A stretch of DNA of 64,000 bases. Source: an uncultured Bacteroidales bacterium. Lineage in GTDB: Bacteria > Bacteroidota > Bacteroidia > Bacteroidales > Bacteroidaceae. This document shows, piece after piece, positions 8,386 through 15,546 of this stretch (position 1 is the first letter of the stretch; every line of letters begins with the position of its first letter). The position numbers were made by a program, and so were the translations under genes. The stretch spans positions 28,510-92,509 of the forward strand of contig CACWTR010000003.1 of assembly GCA_902763865.1 (NCBI GenBank), in the 5' to 3' direction. Under the pieces are notes generated by a model, which saw only the letters and a list, made by a program, of their open reading frames with translations, was not told the origin of the DNA and did no database searches.

Positions 8386-9121
8386 TTGCCTTGCGCAAGT
8401 GGTCGTCGATGGCGGCTGAGATGCTGGGATACTGGGGAGAGGGGGCTTCGATGTCGAGACGAAGGCCGGCATCGCGGACAGCCTTGGCTGTGGCGGGGCC
8501 GAGCGTGCCGATGACAATGTCGCCTTGCTTGAAATCGGGGAAGTTCTTCTTCAGCGACTGGACTCCGCTGGGACTGAAGAAGATGAGCATATCGTAGTCG
8601 AAGGGTTCGCCTTCGGCAAAGTCATTGCTCACGGTGCGATACATGATGGCATCCGAATGGAAAAGGTTCTTGCTGTCGAGCATATCGCTGAAGAGCGGAT
8701 TGTGGACGTCGCTCAGGGGAATGAAGTACCGCTCGTTCTTGTGCTTCAGCATCGTCGGCAGCAGGTCGTCGATCTTTCCTGTCGTGCCGAAGAACACTTT
8801 GCGCTTGCGGTACTGCACGTACCTCTGTATGTACTGTGCTACCGTCTCGGTAATGCAGAAGTACTTCATGTCCTCGGGAATAGGGACGCGCATCTCCTTG
8901 GCAAGGAGGAAGAAGTTGTCGATGGACAAGCGCGACGTAAAAACAACAGCAGTGTGGTCCAGAATCGATATCTTCTGGGCACGGAATTCCTTTGGCGTGA
9001 GCGGTTCTACCTTAATAAAGGGACGAAACACAATCTCCACGTTATGACGCTTTGCAATGTCATAGTATGGAGAGTTCGCCGAGGTTGGTTCGGGCTGGGA
9101 GATGAGTATCTTCTTTATCAT
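8378..9121 (-). CDS. hemD: Uroporphyrinogen-III synthase
   Basis: 247 residues from MIKKILISQPEP. The enzyme closes hydroxymethylbilane to uroporphyrinogen III. It has the weakly conserved two-lobed HemD pattern: N-terminal ISQPEP, VVFTSRLSIDNF (interdomain region), and the C-terminal IFFSPSGVQSLKK and IGTLGPATAKA, which match the 'FTSPSAV' and 'CIGPxTA' motifs. The ATG at 9121 is preferred over an upstream ATG at 9166 because homologues begin at this point and the longer version would overlap the DUF4271 gene. Other heme genes are not in the window. Confidence 0.88.
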   Translation of the reverse strand: MIKKILISQPEPTSANSPYYDIAKRHNVEIVFRPFIKVEPLTPKEFRAQKISILDHTAVVFTSRLSIDNFFLLAKEMRVPIPEDMKYFCITETVAQYIQRYVQYRKRKVFFGTTGKIDDLLPTMLKHKNERYFIPLSDVHNPLFSDMLDSKNLFHSDAIMYRTVSNDFAEGEPFDYDMLIFFSPSGVQSLKKNFPDFKQGDIVIGTLGPATAKAVRDAGLRLDIEAPSPQYPSISAAIDDHLRKANG

Positions 9122-9141
9122 TGCCGTGTCGTTATTTTTTC

Positions 9142-9987
9142 CTATAGTTGAACTGTCGAAAGCCACGCGACATTTGTCAGTACTTGCTGAAGCGCAAGCA
9201 GAGGAACCAGTTCAAGAGTGCAAAAGTACACAAATAAATGCAAAGTGCCATACATTTTTGGGAAAAATATCTGATAAGTCTTGAAAAGAAGCAGTATCTT
9301 GACTATTACGACAAGAATAAGCGACATTATCAGCACCTCCTCTGCAGGGATTGGCAAATATTCTACAACCAGTGCCAGGACGAGGAAAAACATGGCTTCC
9401 ATTGTAATGAGAAACGTGTCTGCTCTTTGCCATGTAAAGGTTTTTTCCTTTTGGAAGAAGATCCAGTTGATGAAGCTGCTCGTCATTCTTTTCACCAGGA
9501 AATAGGCAAGCATGAGGACGAAGAAGGCTGCCAGCAGGATGTAGGGCGTCTCGGGAAAGAGATAGTAGCCGGCTTCGTGTTGCGTATAGATAAAGATGTC
9601 TATTGCTCCGGCGAGCGACAGGAGGCATACGGCCAGCAGACGCGTTGAGGGGCGAAGTGGGTCGCCCGTGGCGGGCTTGTCGGCCTTGCCGGGTATGGGA
9701 AAGAAGACGGCACGCAGCAGCTGGCTGAACTTTTTCCTGAGGCGGACCACCAGGCTTGCTGCAAGGAGCAGGCACAGGAGCAGCGGCACGAAGCTCCACC
9801 CGTCGTGGCGCAGGCGGAAGGGTGCGGCTGTCCCCGTGAAGCCGAAGGGCCGGTAGGGTACTTCGGCGTGGAGCAGTGTGTCGCCCTTGAAGTAGCTGCA
9901 GCTGTCGAAGGAGGTCATGTCTATGACCTTGGCGGGTTCTGCTGCAGGCAATTCGAGGAAACCGAGCGTGTCGAGTTCGTTGGTCAT
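9142..9987 (-). CDS. DUF4271 family membrane protein
   Basis: 281 residues from MTNELDTLGF, whose ATG overlaps the upstream stop as ATGA at 9984-9987; this decides the start over an ATG at 10020. After a soluble N-terminus, hydrophobic segments occur at roughly residues 65-82, 122-140, 150-168, 195-215, 222-242 and 255-275, so it is a polytopic inner-membrane protein. The family is Bacteroidetes-specific, has no established function, and commonly sits immediately upstream of hemD, as here. Confidence 0.88.
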   Translation of the reverse strand: MTNELDTLGFLELPAAEPAKVIDMTSFDSCSYFKGDTLLHAEVPYRPFGFTGTAAPFRLRHDGWSFVPLLLCLLLAASLVVRLRKKFSQLLRAVFFPIPGKADKPATGDPLRPSTRLLAVCLLSLAGAIDIFIYTQHEAGYYLFPETPYILLAAFFVLMLAYFLVKRMTSSFINWIFFQKEKTFTWQRADTFLITMEAMFFLVLALVVEYLPIPAEEVLIMSLILVVIVKILLLFKTYQIFFPKMYGTLHLFVYFCTLELVPLLALQQVLTNVAWLSTVQL

Positions 9988-10571
9988 ATCTTGGCGAAGC
10001 GACGGATGCTCGTGTCCCAAAGTGGTGTCTCAAGGGCCATCTTCAATGCTTCCTCCGGTGTAGGTGCCACGCGCCAGATGTCGGCATGCACCGGTCGCAT
10101 GAAGTTCTGTGAGATGGCCTGGTGGAGCGTGTTGAGCAGGGAATCGAAGTATCCGCACGTGTTGAGCAGGATGATGGGTTTGAGGTAGAGTCCGAGCTGT
10201 TTCCACGTGATGAGCTCCATGAGTTCGGCAAAGGTGCCGCAGCCGCCGGGCAGGACGATGCCTGCATCGCTCATCTCGGCCATTTTAGCCTGCCGCTCGT
10301 GCATGTCTGCTGTCTCGATGATTTGGGTCATGCCGTCGTGGCACCAGCCTTCCCTTATCATGAAGGTTGGGATGATGCCGATGGCCTTTCCTCCGTTCTC
10401 GAGGCATCCGTTGGCGCTTTCGGCCATGAGGCCCATGTTGCCGGCGCCGTTCAGGAGCGTTACGCCCTGTGCTGCCATCAGCTGTCCGAGGCGACGGGCA
10501 TCGGTGAAGTATTGGTTGTCTATCTGTGTGCTGCTGGCACAATAGACGGCTATCATTTTCTGAGTGTTCAT
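9984..10571 (-). CDS. LOG-family protein (TIGR00730)
   Basis: 195 residues with the Rossmann-like LOG motifs NGAGNMGLM, the ERQAKM segment (ERKxxM-like) and PGGCGTFAELME, which carries the PGGxGTxxE signature. Characterised members are phosphoribohydrolases that release free cytokinin-type bases from nucleotide monophosphates; in non-plant bacteria the physiological substrate is often unknown. ATGA overlap couples it with the DUF4271 gene and then hemD. Upstream of its ATG lies a 9-bp tandem repeat that separates it from metK. Confidence 0.92.
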   Translation of the reverse strand: MNTQKMIAVYCASSTQIDNQYFTDARRLGQLMAAQGVTLLNGAGNMGLMAESANGCLENGGKAIGIIPTFMIREGWCHDGMTQIIETADMHERQAKMAEMSDAGIVLPGGCGTFAELMELITWKQLGLYLKPIILLNTCGYFDSLLNTLHQAISQNFMRPVHADIWRVAPTPEEALKMALETPLWDTSIRRFAKI

Positions 10572-10597
10572 TGTCTGAGGGGATTGTTGGGGGGTGT

Positions 10598-10662
10598 AGG
10601 TTTTATAGGACCTATAGGACTTATAAGACTTATAGGTCTTATAGGACTTATAGGACTTATAG
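10598..10662. repeat. 9-bp tandem repeat (TTATAGGAC-type), about seven units
   Basis: Consecutive units TATAGGACC, TATAGGAC, TTATAAGAC, TTATAGGTC, TTATAGGAC, TTATAGGAC and TTATAG run right up to the metK stop codon (10657). It lies in the LOG/metK gap. Confidence 0.85.
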
Positions 10663-11913
10663 CCCGAAGGCTTTCTTTATTTTCTCTACGTAGTCGAGCT
10701 TTTCCCACGTGAAGAGCTCGACGGTAACTTCGCGTGTCTCCTGATAGAGCGACTCGTAGCGCTTGGTGACGGTGCGTGGCTCGCGGCCCATGTGTCCGTA
10801 GGCTGCCGTCTCTTCGTAGATGGGGTTGCGCAGCTTGAGCCGCTGTTCGATGGCATAGGGGGTGAGGGTGAAGAGGTCCTTTATCTTCCGGGCTATCTCG
10901 CCGTCGGTGAGGCTGACGTGGCTCTTGCCGTAGGTATCAACGAAGATGCTGACGGGGTCTGCCACTCCGATGGCATAGCTGAGCTGTACGAGCATCTCGT
11001 CGGCCACGCCTGCTGCCACCATGTTCTTGGCGATGTGACGTGCGGCGTATGCAGCCGAGCGATCTACCTTCGAGGGGTCCTTGCCGCTGAAGGCTCCGCC
11101 GCCGTGTGCTCCCTTGCCGCCGTAGGTATCGACGATTATCTTGCGCCCGGTGAGTCCTGTGTCGCCGTGAGGTCCGCCGATGACGAACTTGCCGGTGGGG
11201 TTGACGAGGTACTTGATGCGGTCGTCGAAGAGGCTGCGGACGCGCTCGGAGCGGATGTCCTGAAGCATTCGTGGCACGAGAATCTCGCGGACGTCGCGGG
11301 CTATGCGCTGCTGCATGGCCTGGTCGGTGTCGAACTCGTCGTGCTGGGTGCTGATGACGATGGTGTCTATGCGCTGCGGCACTCCCTGGTCGCTGTATTC
11401 GATGGTGACCTGGCTCTTGGCGTCGGGCCTGAGGTAGGTCATCTGCTTGCCTTCGCGCCGTATGTCGGCCAGCGAGCGGAGGAGGCGATGGGCCAGGTCG
11501 AGGCTGAGGGGCATGTAGTTGTCGGTCTCGTTGGTGGCATAGCCGAACATCATGCCCTGGTCGCCTGCGCCCTGCATGGTGCGGTCGCTGCGATCCACGC
11601 CCCGGTTGATGTCGGCGCTCTGCTCGTGGATGGCAGAGAACACGCCGCAGCTGTTGCCCTCGAACATGTATTCGCTCTTGGTGTAGCCGATGCGGTTGAT
11701 GACTTCGCGTGCTATGCGCTGCAAATCGACGTATGCCTTCGTCTTGATTTCGCCCGCCAGCACAACCTGTCCGGTAGTGACGAGCGTTTCGCATGCCACC
11801 TTCGAGTCGGGGTCGAAGGCAAGCAGCTTGTCGAGCACGGCATCGCTGATCTGGTCGGCCACCTTGTCGGGATGACCTTCGGAGACTGACTCCGATGTGA
11901 ACAAATAACCCAT
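10657..11913 (-). CDS. metK: S-adenosylmethionine synthetase
   Basis: 418 residues; makes SAM from ATP and methionine in the cytoplasm. Signatures: [13 protein letters not shown] at the N-terminus (ATP binding), [12 protein letters not shown] at 115-126 (MetK signature 1) and [16 protein letters not shown] (signature 2). Length slightly above the usual 390-400 residues, typical of Bacteroidetes versions with an extended C-terminus. A good Shine-Dalgarno AAGGAG ends ten bases before the ATG, unusual for this genome. A SAM-II-like riboswitch and a TACCTTTG promoter lie upstream, so feedback control by its product is expected. Confidence 0.98.
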   Translation of the reverse strand: MGYLFTSESVSEGHPDKVADQISDAVLDKLLAFDPDSKVACETLVTTGQVVLAGEIKTKAYVDLQRIAREVINRIGYTKSEYMFEGNSCGVFSAIHEQSADINRGVDRSDRTMQGAGDQGMMFGYATNETDNYMPLSLDLAHRLLRSLADIRREGKQMTYLRPDAKSQVTIEYSDQGVPQRIDTIVISTQHDEFDTDQAMQQRIARDVREILVPRMLQDIRSERVRSLFDDRIKYLVNPTGKFVIGGPHGDTGLTGRKIIVDTYGGKGAHGGGAFSGKDPSKVDRSAAYAARHIAKNMVAAGVADEMLVQLSYAIGVADPVSIFVDTYGKSHVSLTDGEIARKIKDLFTLTPYAIEQRLKLRNPIYEETAAYGHMGREPRTVTKRYESLYQETREVTVELFTWEKLDYVEKIKKAFGL

Positions 11914-11923
11914 AGTAGATTTA

Positions 11924-11929
11924 CTCCTT
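11924..11929 (-). promoter_or_regulatory. Ribosome binding site of metK
   Basis: AAGGAG on the minus strand, ten bases before the ATG. It is one of few clear Shine-Dalgarno sequences in this window and lies about 65 nt downstream of the riboswitch core, which would let the leader control initiation. Confidence 0.6.
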
Positions 11930-11993
11930 ACTTATATATATTAATAATGTATAGGGAAAGAAGTGGGTACAAATGCGTGAGGAACCCGTGACG

Positions 11994-12048
11994 GTCCTCG
12001 TTTTAGCATTTTTTTCTGTGGTTGCAAGCAGCCCAAATCTATCCACAT
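11994..12048 (-). ncRNA. SAM-II-like riboswitch in the metK leader
   Basis: Read on the minus strand the leader shows, in order: UGUGG (12047-12043), AGAUUUG, a short variable loop, CUUGCAA, CCACA pairing back to UGUGG (12021-12017), an A-rich linker, and UGCUAAAA (12008-12001). The order GUGG-GAUUU-UUGCA-CCAC-A-rich-GCUAAA is the conserved skeleton of SAM-II (metA motif) riboswitches, whose pseudoknot binds SAM. The metK gene product makes SAM, which fits. The second pseudoknot helix is not obvious by eye. Just downstream, a hairpin with GAGGA/TCCTC arms (about 11978-11999) could be the expression platform. Confidence 0.72.
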
Positions 12049-12065
12049 GTATTGTTTTGCGGCTG

Positions 12066-12073
12066 CAAAGGTA
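12066..12073 (-). promoter_or_regulatory. metK promoter -7 box (TACCTTTG)
   Basis: Minus-strand TACCTTTG with a TTG 21 bp upstream (12097-12095). Predicted start of transcription near 12060, about 12 nt before the riboswitch. Confidence 0.65.
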
Positions 12074-12113
12074 CAACTTTTAATTCATAATTCACAATTC
12101 GCGATTCATAATT

Positions 12114-12144
12114 TTTGCCCAAAGCAGGAAAAGTCGTAACTTTG
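12114..12144 (+). promoter_or_regulatory. Promoter of the U32 peptidase gene (TTTG-N19-TAACTTTG)
   Basis: TTTG at 12114-12117 and TAACTTTG at 12137-12144, spacing 19 bp, matching the Bacteroidetes consensus. The sequence from the -7 box into the transcript (TTTGCAGCCGCAAA) is identical to that of the opposing metK promoter. Confidence 0.7.
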
Positions 12145-12157
12145 CAGCCGCAAACAA

Positions 12158-12217
12158 GCTAGTCTGTCTAGGTTATCTAGATTATCTAGACCATCTAGTT
12201 TCTCTAGACTCTCTAAG
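12158..12217. repeat. 9-bp CTAG tandem repeat upstream of the U32 gene
   Basis: Six or seven units of the form (A/T)TCTAG(A/G)NN run from the transcription start region to the ATG at 12222; CTAG recurs every nine bases. It would make up most of the 5' untranslated region. Confidence 0.85.
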
Positions 12218-12221
12218 AACT

Positions 12222-13484
12222 ATGAATAATGACTTTGAGATAATGGCGCCGGTGGGGTCGCCCGAATGCTTGGCGGCTGCCATACGCGCCGGTGCCGACA
12301 GCATCTACTTCGGCATCGAGAACCTGAACATGCGTGCCCACTCGGCCAGCACGTTCTCCATCGACGACCTGCAGCGCATTGCCGAGGAGACGCGGCGCTT
12401 CGGCATCAAGAGCTACCTGACGGTCAACACCATCATCTACGGCGAGGACCTGGAGCTGATGCGCCGCATCCTGGATGCCGCAAAGCAGGCAGGCATCTCG
12501 GCTGTCATAGCGAGCGACGTGGCCGTCATGCTCTACTGCCGCCGCATAGGGCTGGAGGTGCACTTGAGCACACAGCTGAACATCAGTAACATAGAAGCCC
12601 TAAGCTTCTACGCACAGTTTGCCGACGTCGTGGTGCTGGCACGTGAGCTGAACATGGAGCAGGTGGCCGAGATTCACCGCGGCATCCGGGAGCGGAACAT
12701 CTGCGGCCCCTCGGGGAAACCCGTCCGCATCGAGATGTTCTGCCACGGGGCGCTCTGCATGGCCGTCAGCGGCAAGTGCTACCTGAGCCAGAGCAACTGG
12801 GGCCGCTCCGCCAACCGCGGCGAGTGCATGCAGCTGTGCCGCCGCCGCTACACGGTACGCGACGTGGAGACCGGCACCGAGCTCGACATCGAGAACAAGT
12901 ACATCATGTCGCCGCGCGACCTGAAGACCATCCGCTTCCTGGACAAGATGATAGATTCCGGCGTGCGCGTCTTCAAGATAGAGGGACGTGCCAGAGGGCC
13001 GGAGTACGTCGATACCGTCGTGCGCTGCTACCGCGAGGCCGTCGATGCGCTCACCCTCCCCGGGCAGGGCAAGGAGGTGTTCCTGGCGCGCCTCGACGAA
13101 TGGGACGAGCGGCTGGCACGCGTCTTCAACCGAGGTTTCTGGGACGGCTACTACCTGGGCCGCACCATGATGGAGTGGAACGACTGTCACGGCTCGAAAG
13201 CCACCGAGCGCAAAGTCTATTGCGGACGCGCCGTGCGCTACTACTCGCGACTGCAGGTGGCTGAATTCAAGATAGAAGCCTGCGAGCTCAGCGTAGGCGA
13301 CAGCATCCTGGTGACAGGCCCCACAACCGGAGCCCTGCGTGCAACCGTCAGCGAGATACGCTACGACCTCCAGCCCGTGCAGGTCGCCCGACAGGGCTGG
13401 CACATCAGCTTCCCCCTGCCGACCAAGGTGCGGCACAACGACAAGCTGTTCATCATCACCCAACAGGAAGACAGCAAGAACTGA
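12222..13484 (+). CDS. U32 peptidase-family protein (rRNA/tRNA hydroxylation type)
   Basis: 420 residues. The U32 signature spans residues 171-206: EMFCHGALC, then GKCYLSQSNWGRSANRG and ECMQLCRR. Cys179, Cys186, Cys202 and Cys206 can hold a 4Fe-4S cluster as proposed for TrhP/RlhA-type members. These are not true proteases in most studied cases; E. coli YegQ (TrhP) and RlhA take part in prephenate-dependent hydroxylation of tRNA or 23S rRNA cytidine. The N-terminal half is a TIM-barrel-like repeat pattern (MAPVGSPECLAAAI, GADSIYFG). Which RNA this one modifies cannot be told from sequence. Confidence 0.92.
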   Translation: MNNDFEIMAPVGSPECLAAAIRAGADSIYFGIENLNMRAHSASTFSIDDLQRIAEETRRFGIKSYLTVNTIIYGEDLELMRRILDAAKQAGISAVIASDVAVMLYCRRIGLEVHLSTQLNISNIEALSFYAQFADVVVLARELNMEQVAEIHRGIRERNICGPSGKPVRIEMFCHGALCMAVSGKCYLSQSNWGRSANRGECMQLCRRRYTVRDVETGTELDIENKYIMSPRDLKTIRFLDKMIDSGVRVFKIEGRARGPEYVDTVVRCYREAVDALTLPGQGKEVFLARLDEWDERLARVFNRGFWDGYYLGRTMMEWNDCHGSKATERKVYCGRAVRYYSRLQVAEFKIEACELSVGDSILVTGPTTGALRATVSEIRYDLQPVQVARQGWHISFPLPTKVRHNDKLFIITQQEDSKN

Positions 13485-13515
13485 ACCACAAAGAAAAGGA
13501 GTGTCATAATTGACA

Positions 13516-13601
13516 ACAACGGATTTAACGGATTATACGGATTGCCTTACATGTTGATTATCAGCGTAACGTCAATCTGTATAATCCGTTAAATCCGTTG
13601 T
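13516..13601. repeat. Large inverted repeat with 29-bp arms
   Basis: Left arm 13516-13544, right arm 13573-13601, one G/A difference (G-U in RNA), 28-nt loop. Each arm itself contains ACGGATT-like words ten bases apart (GGATTTAACGGATTATACGG). It lies 31 bp after the U32 stop and could act as a terminator or protect an RNA end, though no T-run directly follows the right arm (CTTTATATATATA). Confidence 0.9.
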
Positions 13602-13677
13602 CTTTATATATATAATGTGGTATTTTGATCCCTTTCTTTTTGTAAACACCGGACCGATGCGGCATAAAAACCTTGCC

Positions 13678-13751
13678 GACGCGATGCAAAAGTTATTTTC
13701 ATGACGTGAAAATATATTTTCAAACTTTGAAAATAACTTTTATGCCGCGTC
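13678..13751. repeat. 21-bp palindrome array, copy 1 (A-B) with inverted ends
   Basis: Unit A TTTTCATGACGTGAAAA at 13696-13712 and unit B TTTTCAAACTTTGAAAA at 13717-13733, 21 bp apart. Flanks are inverted copies: AAAAGTTATTTTCA (13688-13701) against TGAAAATAACTTTT (13728-13741), extended outward by CGACGCG/CGCGTCG. Other copies at 36767-36883 (four units) and 55225-55360 (five units). Confidence 0.95.
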
Positions 13752-13845
13752 GGGAAGACTTTTCCGCCGTCTGACACCGGATTTGTGCAAGCCGCACAAA
13801 AGCTTGCACAGCTTGTAAACCCTTCCCCCGACGGGAATCCCGCCG

Positions 13846-13853
13846 TACCTTTG
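13846..13853 (+). promoter_or_regulatory. Promoter -7 box (TACCTTTG) of the sigma-factor gene
   Basis: Matches TAnnTTTG; start codon 70 bases downstream. No good TTTG at the usual -33 spacing. Confidence 0.5.
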
Positions 13854-13922
13854 CCTGCGAATTCACAGACAACAAAGGACAGCCGGCTGTCTCATTTCCC
13901 AACTCCACTAAAGAAAAAGAAA

Positions 13923-14483
13923 ATGAGACAAGACATTCAGAACACAGCAAAGAGAGAACTCACGGAGGCGCAGCGCCAGCTCGTCAGCAACCACCTGCCC
14001 CTGGCCTACGCCATCGCGTGGCGGATGAAGGACTGCGGCGTCTGCCTGGACGACCTGCGGCAAGAGGGATGCCTCGGCCTGTGCGAAGCCGCCATGCGCT
14101 TCGGAGAGGACGCGGGCAACAGCTTCGCCACCTACGCCAGCCACTGGTGCCGCAAGATGATGCTCAGTGCCATCCACCACAACACCGCCACAGACAGCCT
14201 GGACGACAACACCGCACACGAGCCCGAGGACGACGACCTGCTGCGCTCGGGGCAACTGCGGCGCATCGACAACGCCATGCGCTGCCTCGACCCCGTCGAG
14301 CGGCAAATCATCGGACAGTTCTACGGCATCAACACCGAGCGCCTCAGCCTTACGGAGATAGCAGCAGGACTCGGATTCAGCAGAGCCAGGGCATCGAGCC
14401 TGCACCAGCGCGCACTCCGCAGGCTCGAAACGGAACTCCGCAAGCACCCCCTCGCGGACTACCTCACCCCCTGGCTCTGCTGA
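13923..14483 (+). CDS. Small sigma-70 family RNA polymerase sigma factor
   Basis: 186 residues from MRQDIQNTAKRELT. Region 2 is clear: LDDLRQEGCLGLCEAAMRF and SFATYASHWCRKMML correspond to the core-binding and -10 recognition helices of sigma-70 (DLIQEGNIGL / FSTYA.WWIRQAI). Region 4 with a helix-turn-helix follows: LSLTEIAAGLGFSRARASSLHQRALRRLE. Region 1.1 and region 3 are missing, so it is nearer to small group-3/4 or phage-like sigma factors than to the housekeeping SigA. No anti-sigma gene is adjacent. An upstream ATG in frame (13785) precedes the promoter box and is rejected. It is followed by a strong hairpin and then the lpxL/glycosyltransferase run. Confidence 0.9.
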   Translation: MRQDIQNTAKRELTEAQRQLVSNHLPLAYAIAWRMKDCGVCLDDLRQEGCLGLCEAAMRFGEDAGNSFATYASHWCRKMMLSAIHHNTATDSLDDNTAHEPEDDDLLRSGQLRRIDNAMRCLDPVERQIIGQFYGINTERLSLTEIAAGLGFSRARASSLHQRALRRLETELRKHPLADYLTPWLC

Positions 14484-14490
14484 CGCAAAA

Positions 14491-14522
14491 CGGGGCTGCC
14501 CGACCCGTGCCGGACAGCCCCG
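14491..14522 (+). terminator. Strong GC hairpin after the sigma gene
   Basis: CGGGGCTG at 14491-14498 pairs with CAGCCCCG at 14515-14522, extended by CCG/CGG inside. It begins eight bases after the stop codon. No U-tract follows, so termination is likely but not certain. Confidence 0.65.
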
Positions 14523-14635
14523 CTCGCTTCGTCACACATACCCTCATCCGTCACTTTCTGTGCATAGCAGACATAATTCTTCACCCTTCATTGATTTTAT
14601 CGAGCCAAAGCTTCTTCATTCTTCATTTATTTTCG

Positions 14636-14643
14636 TACCTTTG
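14636..14643 (+). promoter_or_regulatory. Promoter -7 box (TACCTTTG) of the lpxL operon
   Basis: The box ends only seven bases before the ATG at 14651, so the transcript would be leaderless or carry a leader of one or a few bases. Confidence 0.6.
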
Positions 14644-14650
14644 CAGAACG

Positions 14651-15535
14651 ATGAACAAGAACGGGACCAAGAAAAAACACAGATTCATGCGGCTCCTGGC
14701 GGGACTGCCCCTCGGCGTACTCTACCTTCTGAGCGACCTGGCCTACCCCATCCTATATTATATAATAAGGTACAGGCGCAGACTCGTGCGCGAGAATCTC
14801 CGCTGCTCCTTCCCCGAGAAGAGCCCGGAAGAAATCCTGCGCATCGAGAAAAAGTTCTACCGGAACCTGTGCGACGTCTTCATCGAAGCCTTCAAATGCC
14901 TCAACATCTCCGACCGGGAGATGCGCCGCCGCGTGGAGGTCGTGAACTGCCAGCTGCCCGAAAGCATCGCCGCCCGCGGCAAGAACGTCTTCATGCTGCT
15001 GGGGCACATCGGCTGCTGGGAATGGTGCCAGGAAGTCAGCGTCCGCTACAAGGCACCCCGCCACAGCGCCGAAATCTACAAGCACATCGAGAGCCCCTAC
15101 TTCGCCTCCCTCATGCACGAAATCCGCAGCCGCTGGGACACCGAACAAATCGAGATGCGGCAAACCGTCCGCACCCTGCTCCGCTGGGCCGCCGAGGGCG
15201 AACCCTTCCTTTGCGGCTTCATCATGGACCAGCGCCCGGACGCAAAGGTGAAGGATAACGTCACCTTCCTCAGCCAGCAGACATGGTTCGCCCCCGGCGC
15301 AGAGGAGATAGCCGGGAAAGCCAATGCAGAGCTCGTCTATCTCGACGTGGAAAAGACAAGCCGCGGACACTACCGGCTCACGTTCACCAGAATGGAACCC
15401 ACCGAAGAAGAGACGAACAGCACATACCCGCTGTCGCAATGCTTCTGGCGCCTCATCGAACAGAACATCCGCCGGCAGCCGGAAACATGGCTCTGGTCGC
15501 ACAACCGCTGGCAGAAATGGGAACTTACCGAATAA
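14651..15535 (+). CDS. LpxL/HtrB-type lipid A acyltransferase
   Basis: 294 residues; lysophospholipid-acyltransferase superfamily, transferring an acyl chain from acyl carrier protein to a lipid A precursor at the inner-membrane face. A hydrophobic N-terminal segment (about 15-40, LLAGLPLGVLYLLSDLAY) anchors it. The HX4(D/E) motif is GHIGCWEW with H119 and E124; the Bacteroidetes LpxL group uses E in place of D. FIMDQRPD matches the conserved 'D.RP' block. It heads a + strand operon with three glycosyltransferases, suggesting lipid A/core LPS assembly. Which LpxL position it acylates cannot be told. Confidence 0.92.
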   Translation: MNKNGTKKKHRFMRLLAGLPLGVLYLLSDLAYPILYYIIRYRRRLVRENLRCSFPEKSPEEILRIEKKFYRNLCDVFIEAFKCLNISDREMRRRVEVVNCQLPESIAARGKNVFMLLGHIGCWEWCQEVSVRYKAPRHSAEIYKHIESPYFASLMHEIRSRWDTEQIEMRQTVRTLLRWAAEGEPFLCGFIMDQRPDAKVKDNVTFLSQQTWFAPGAEEIAGKANAELVYLDVEKTSRGHYRLTFTRMEPTEEETNSTYPLSQCFWRLIEQNIRRQPETWLWSHNRWQKWELTE

Positions 15536-15546
15536 ACAGAAGCACC

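Larger units (their letters stand above)
13485..13922. other. Non-coding stretch between U32 and sigma genes
   Basis: 438 bases without a gene. It holds, in order, a large perfect-type hairpin (13516-13601), an AT-rich segment, a closed 21-bp palindrome array with inverted ends (about 13678-13751) and a TACCTTTG box (13846-13853) that should start the sigma-factor transcript about 60 nt before its ATG. Confidence 0.8.

Noticed and set aside
8386-8517. 44-residue N-terminal extension of rnpA
   Set aside because: Lies inside hemD, low complexity, and the family starts at the internal ATG.
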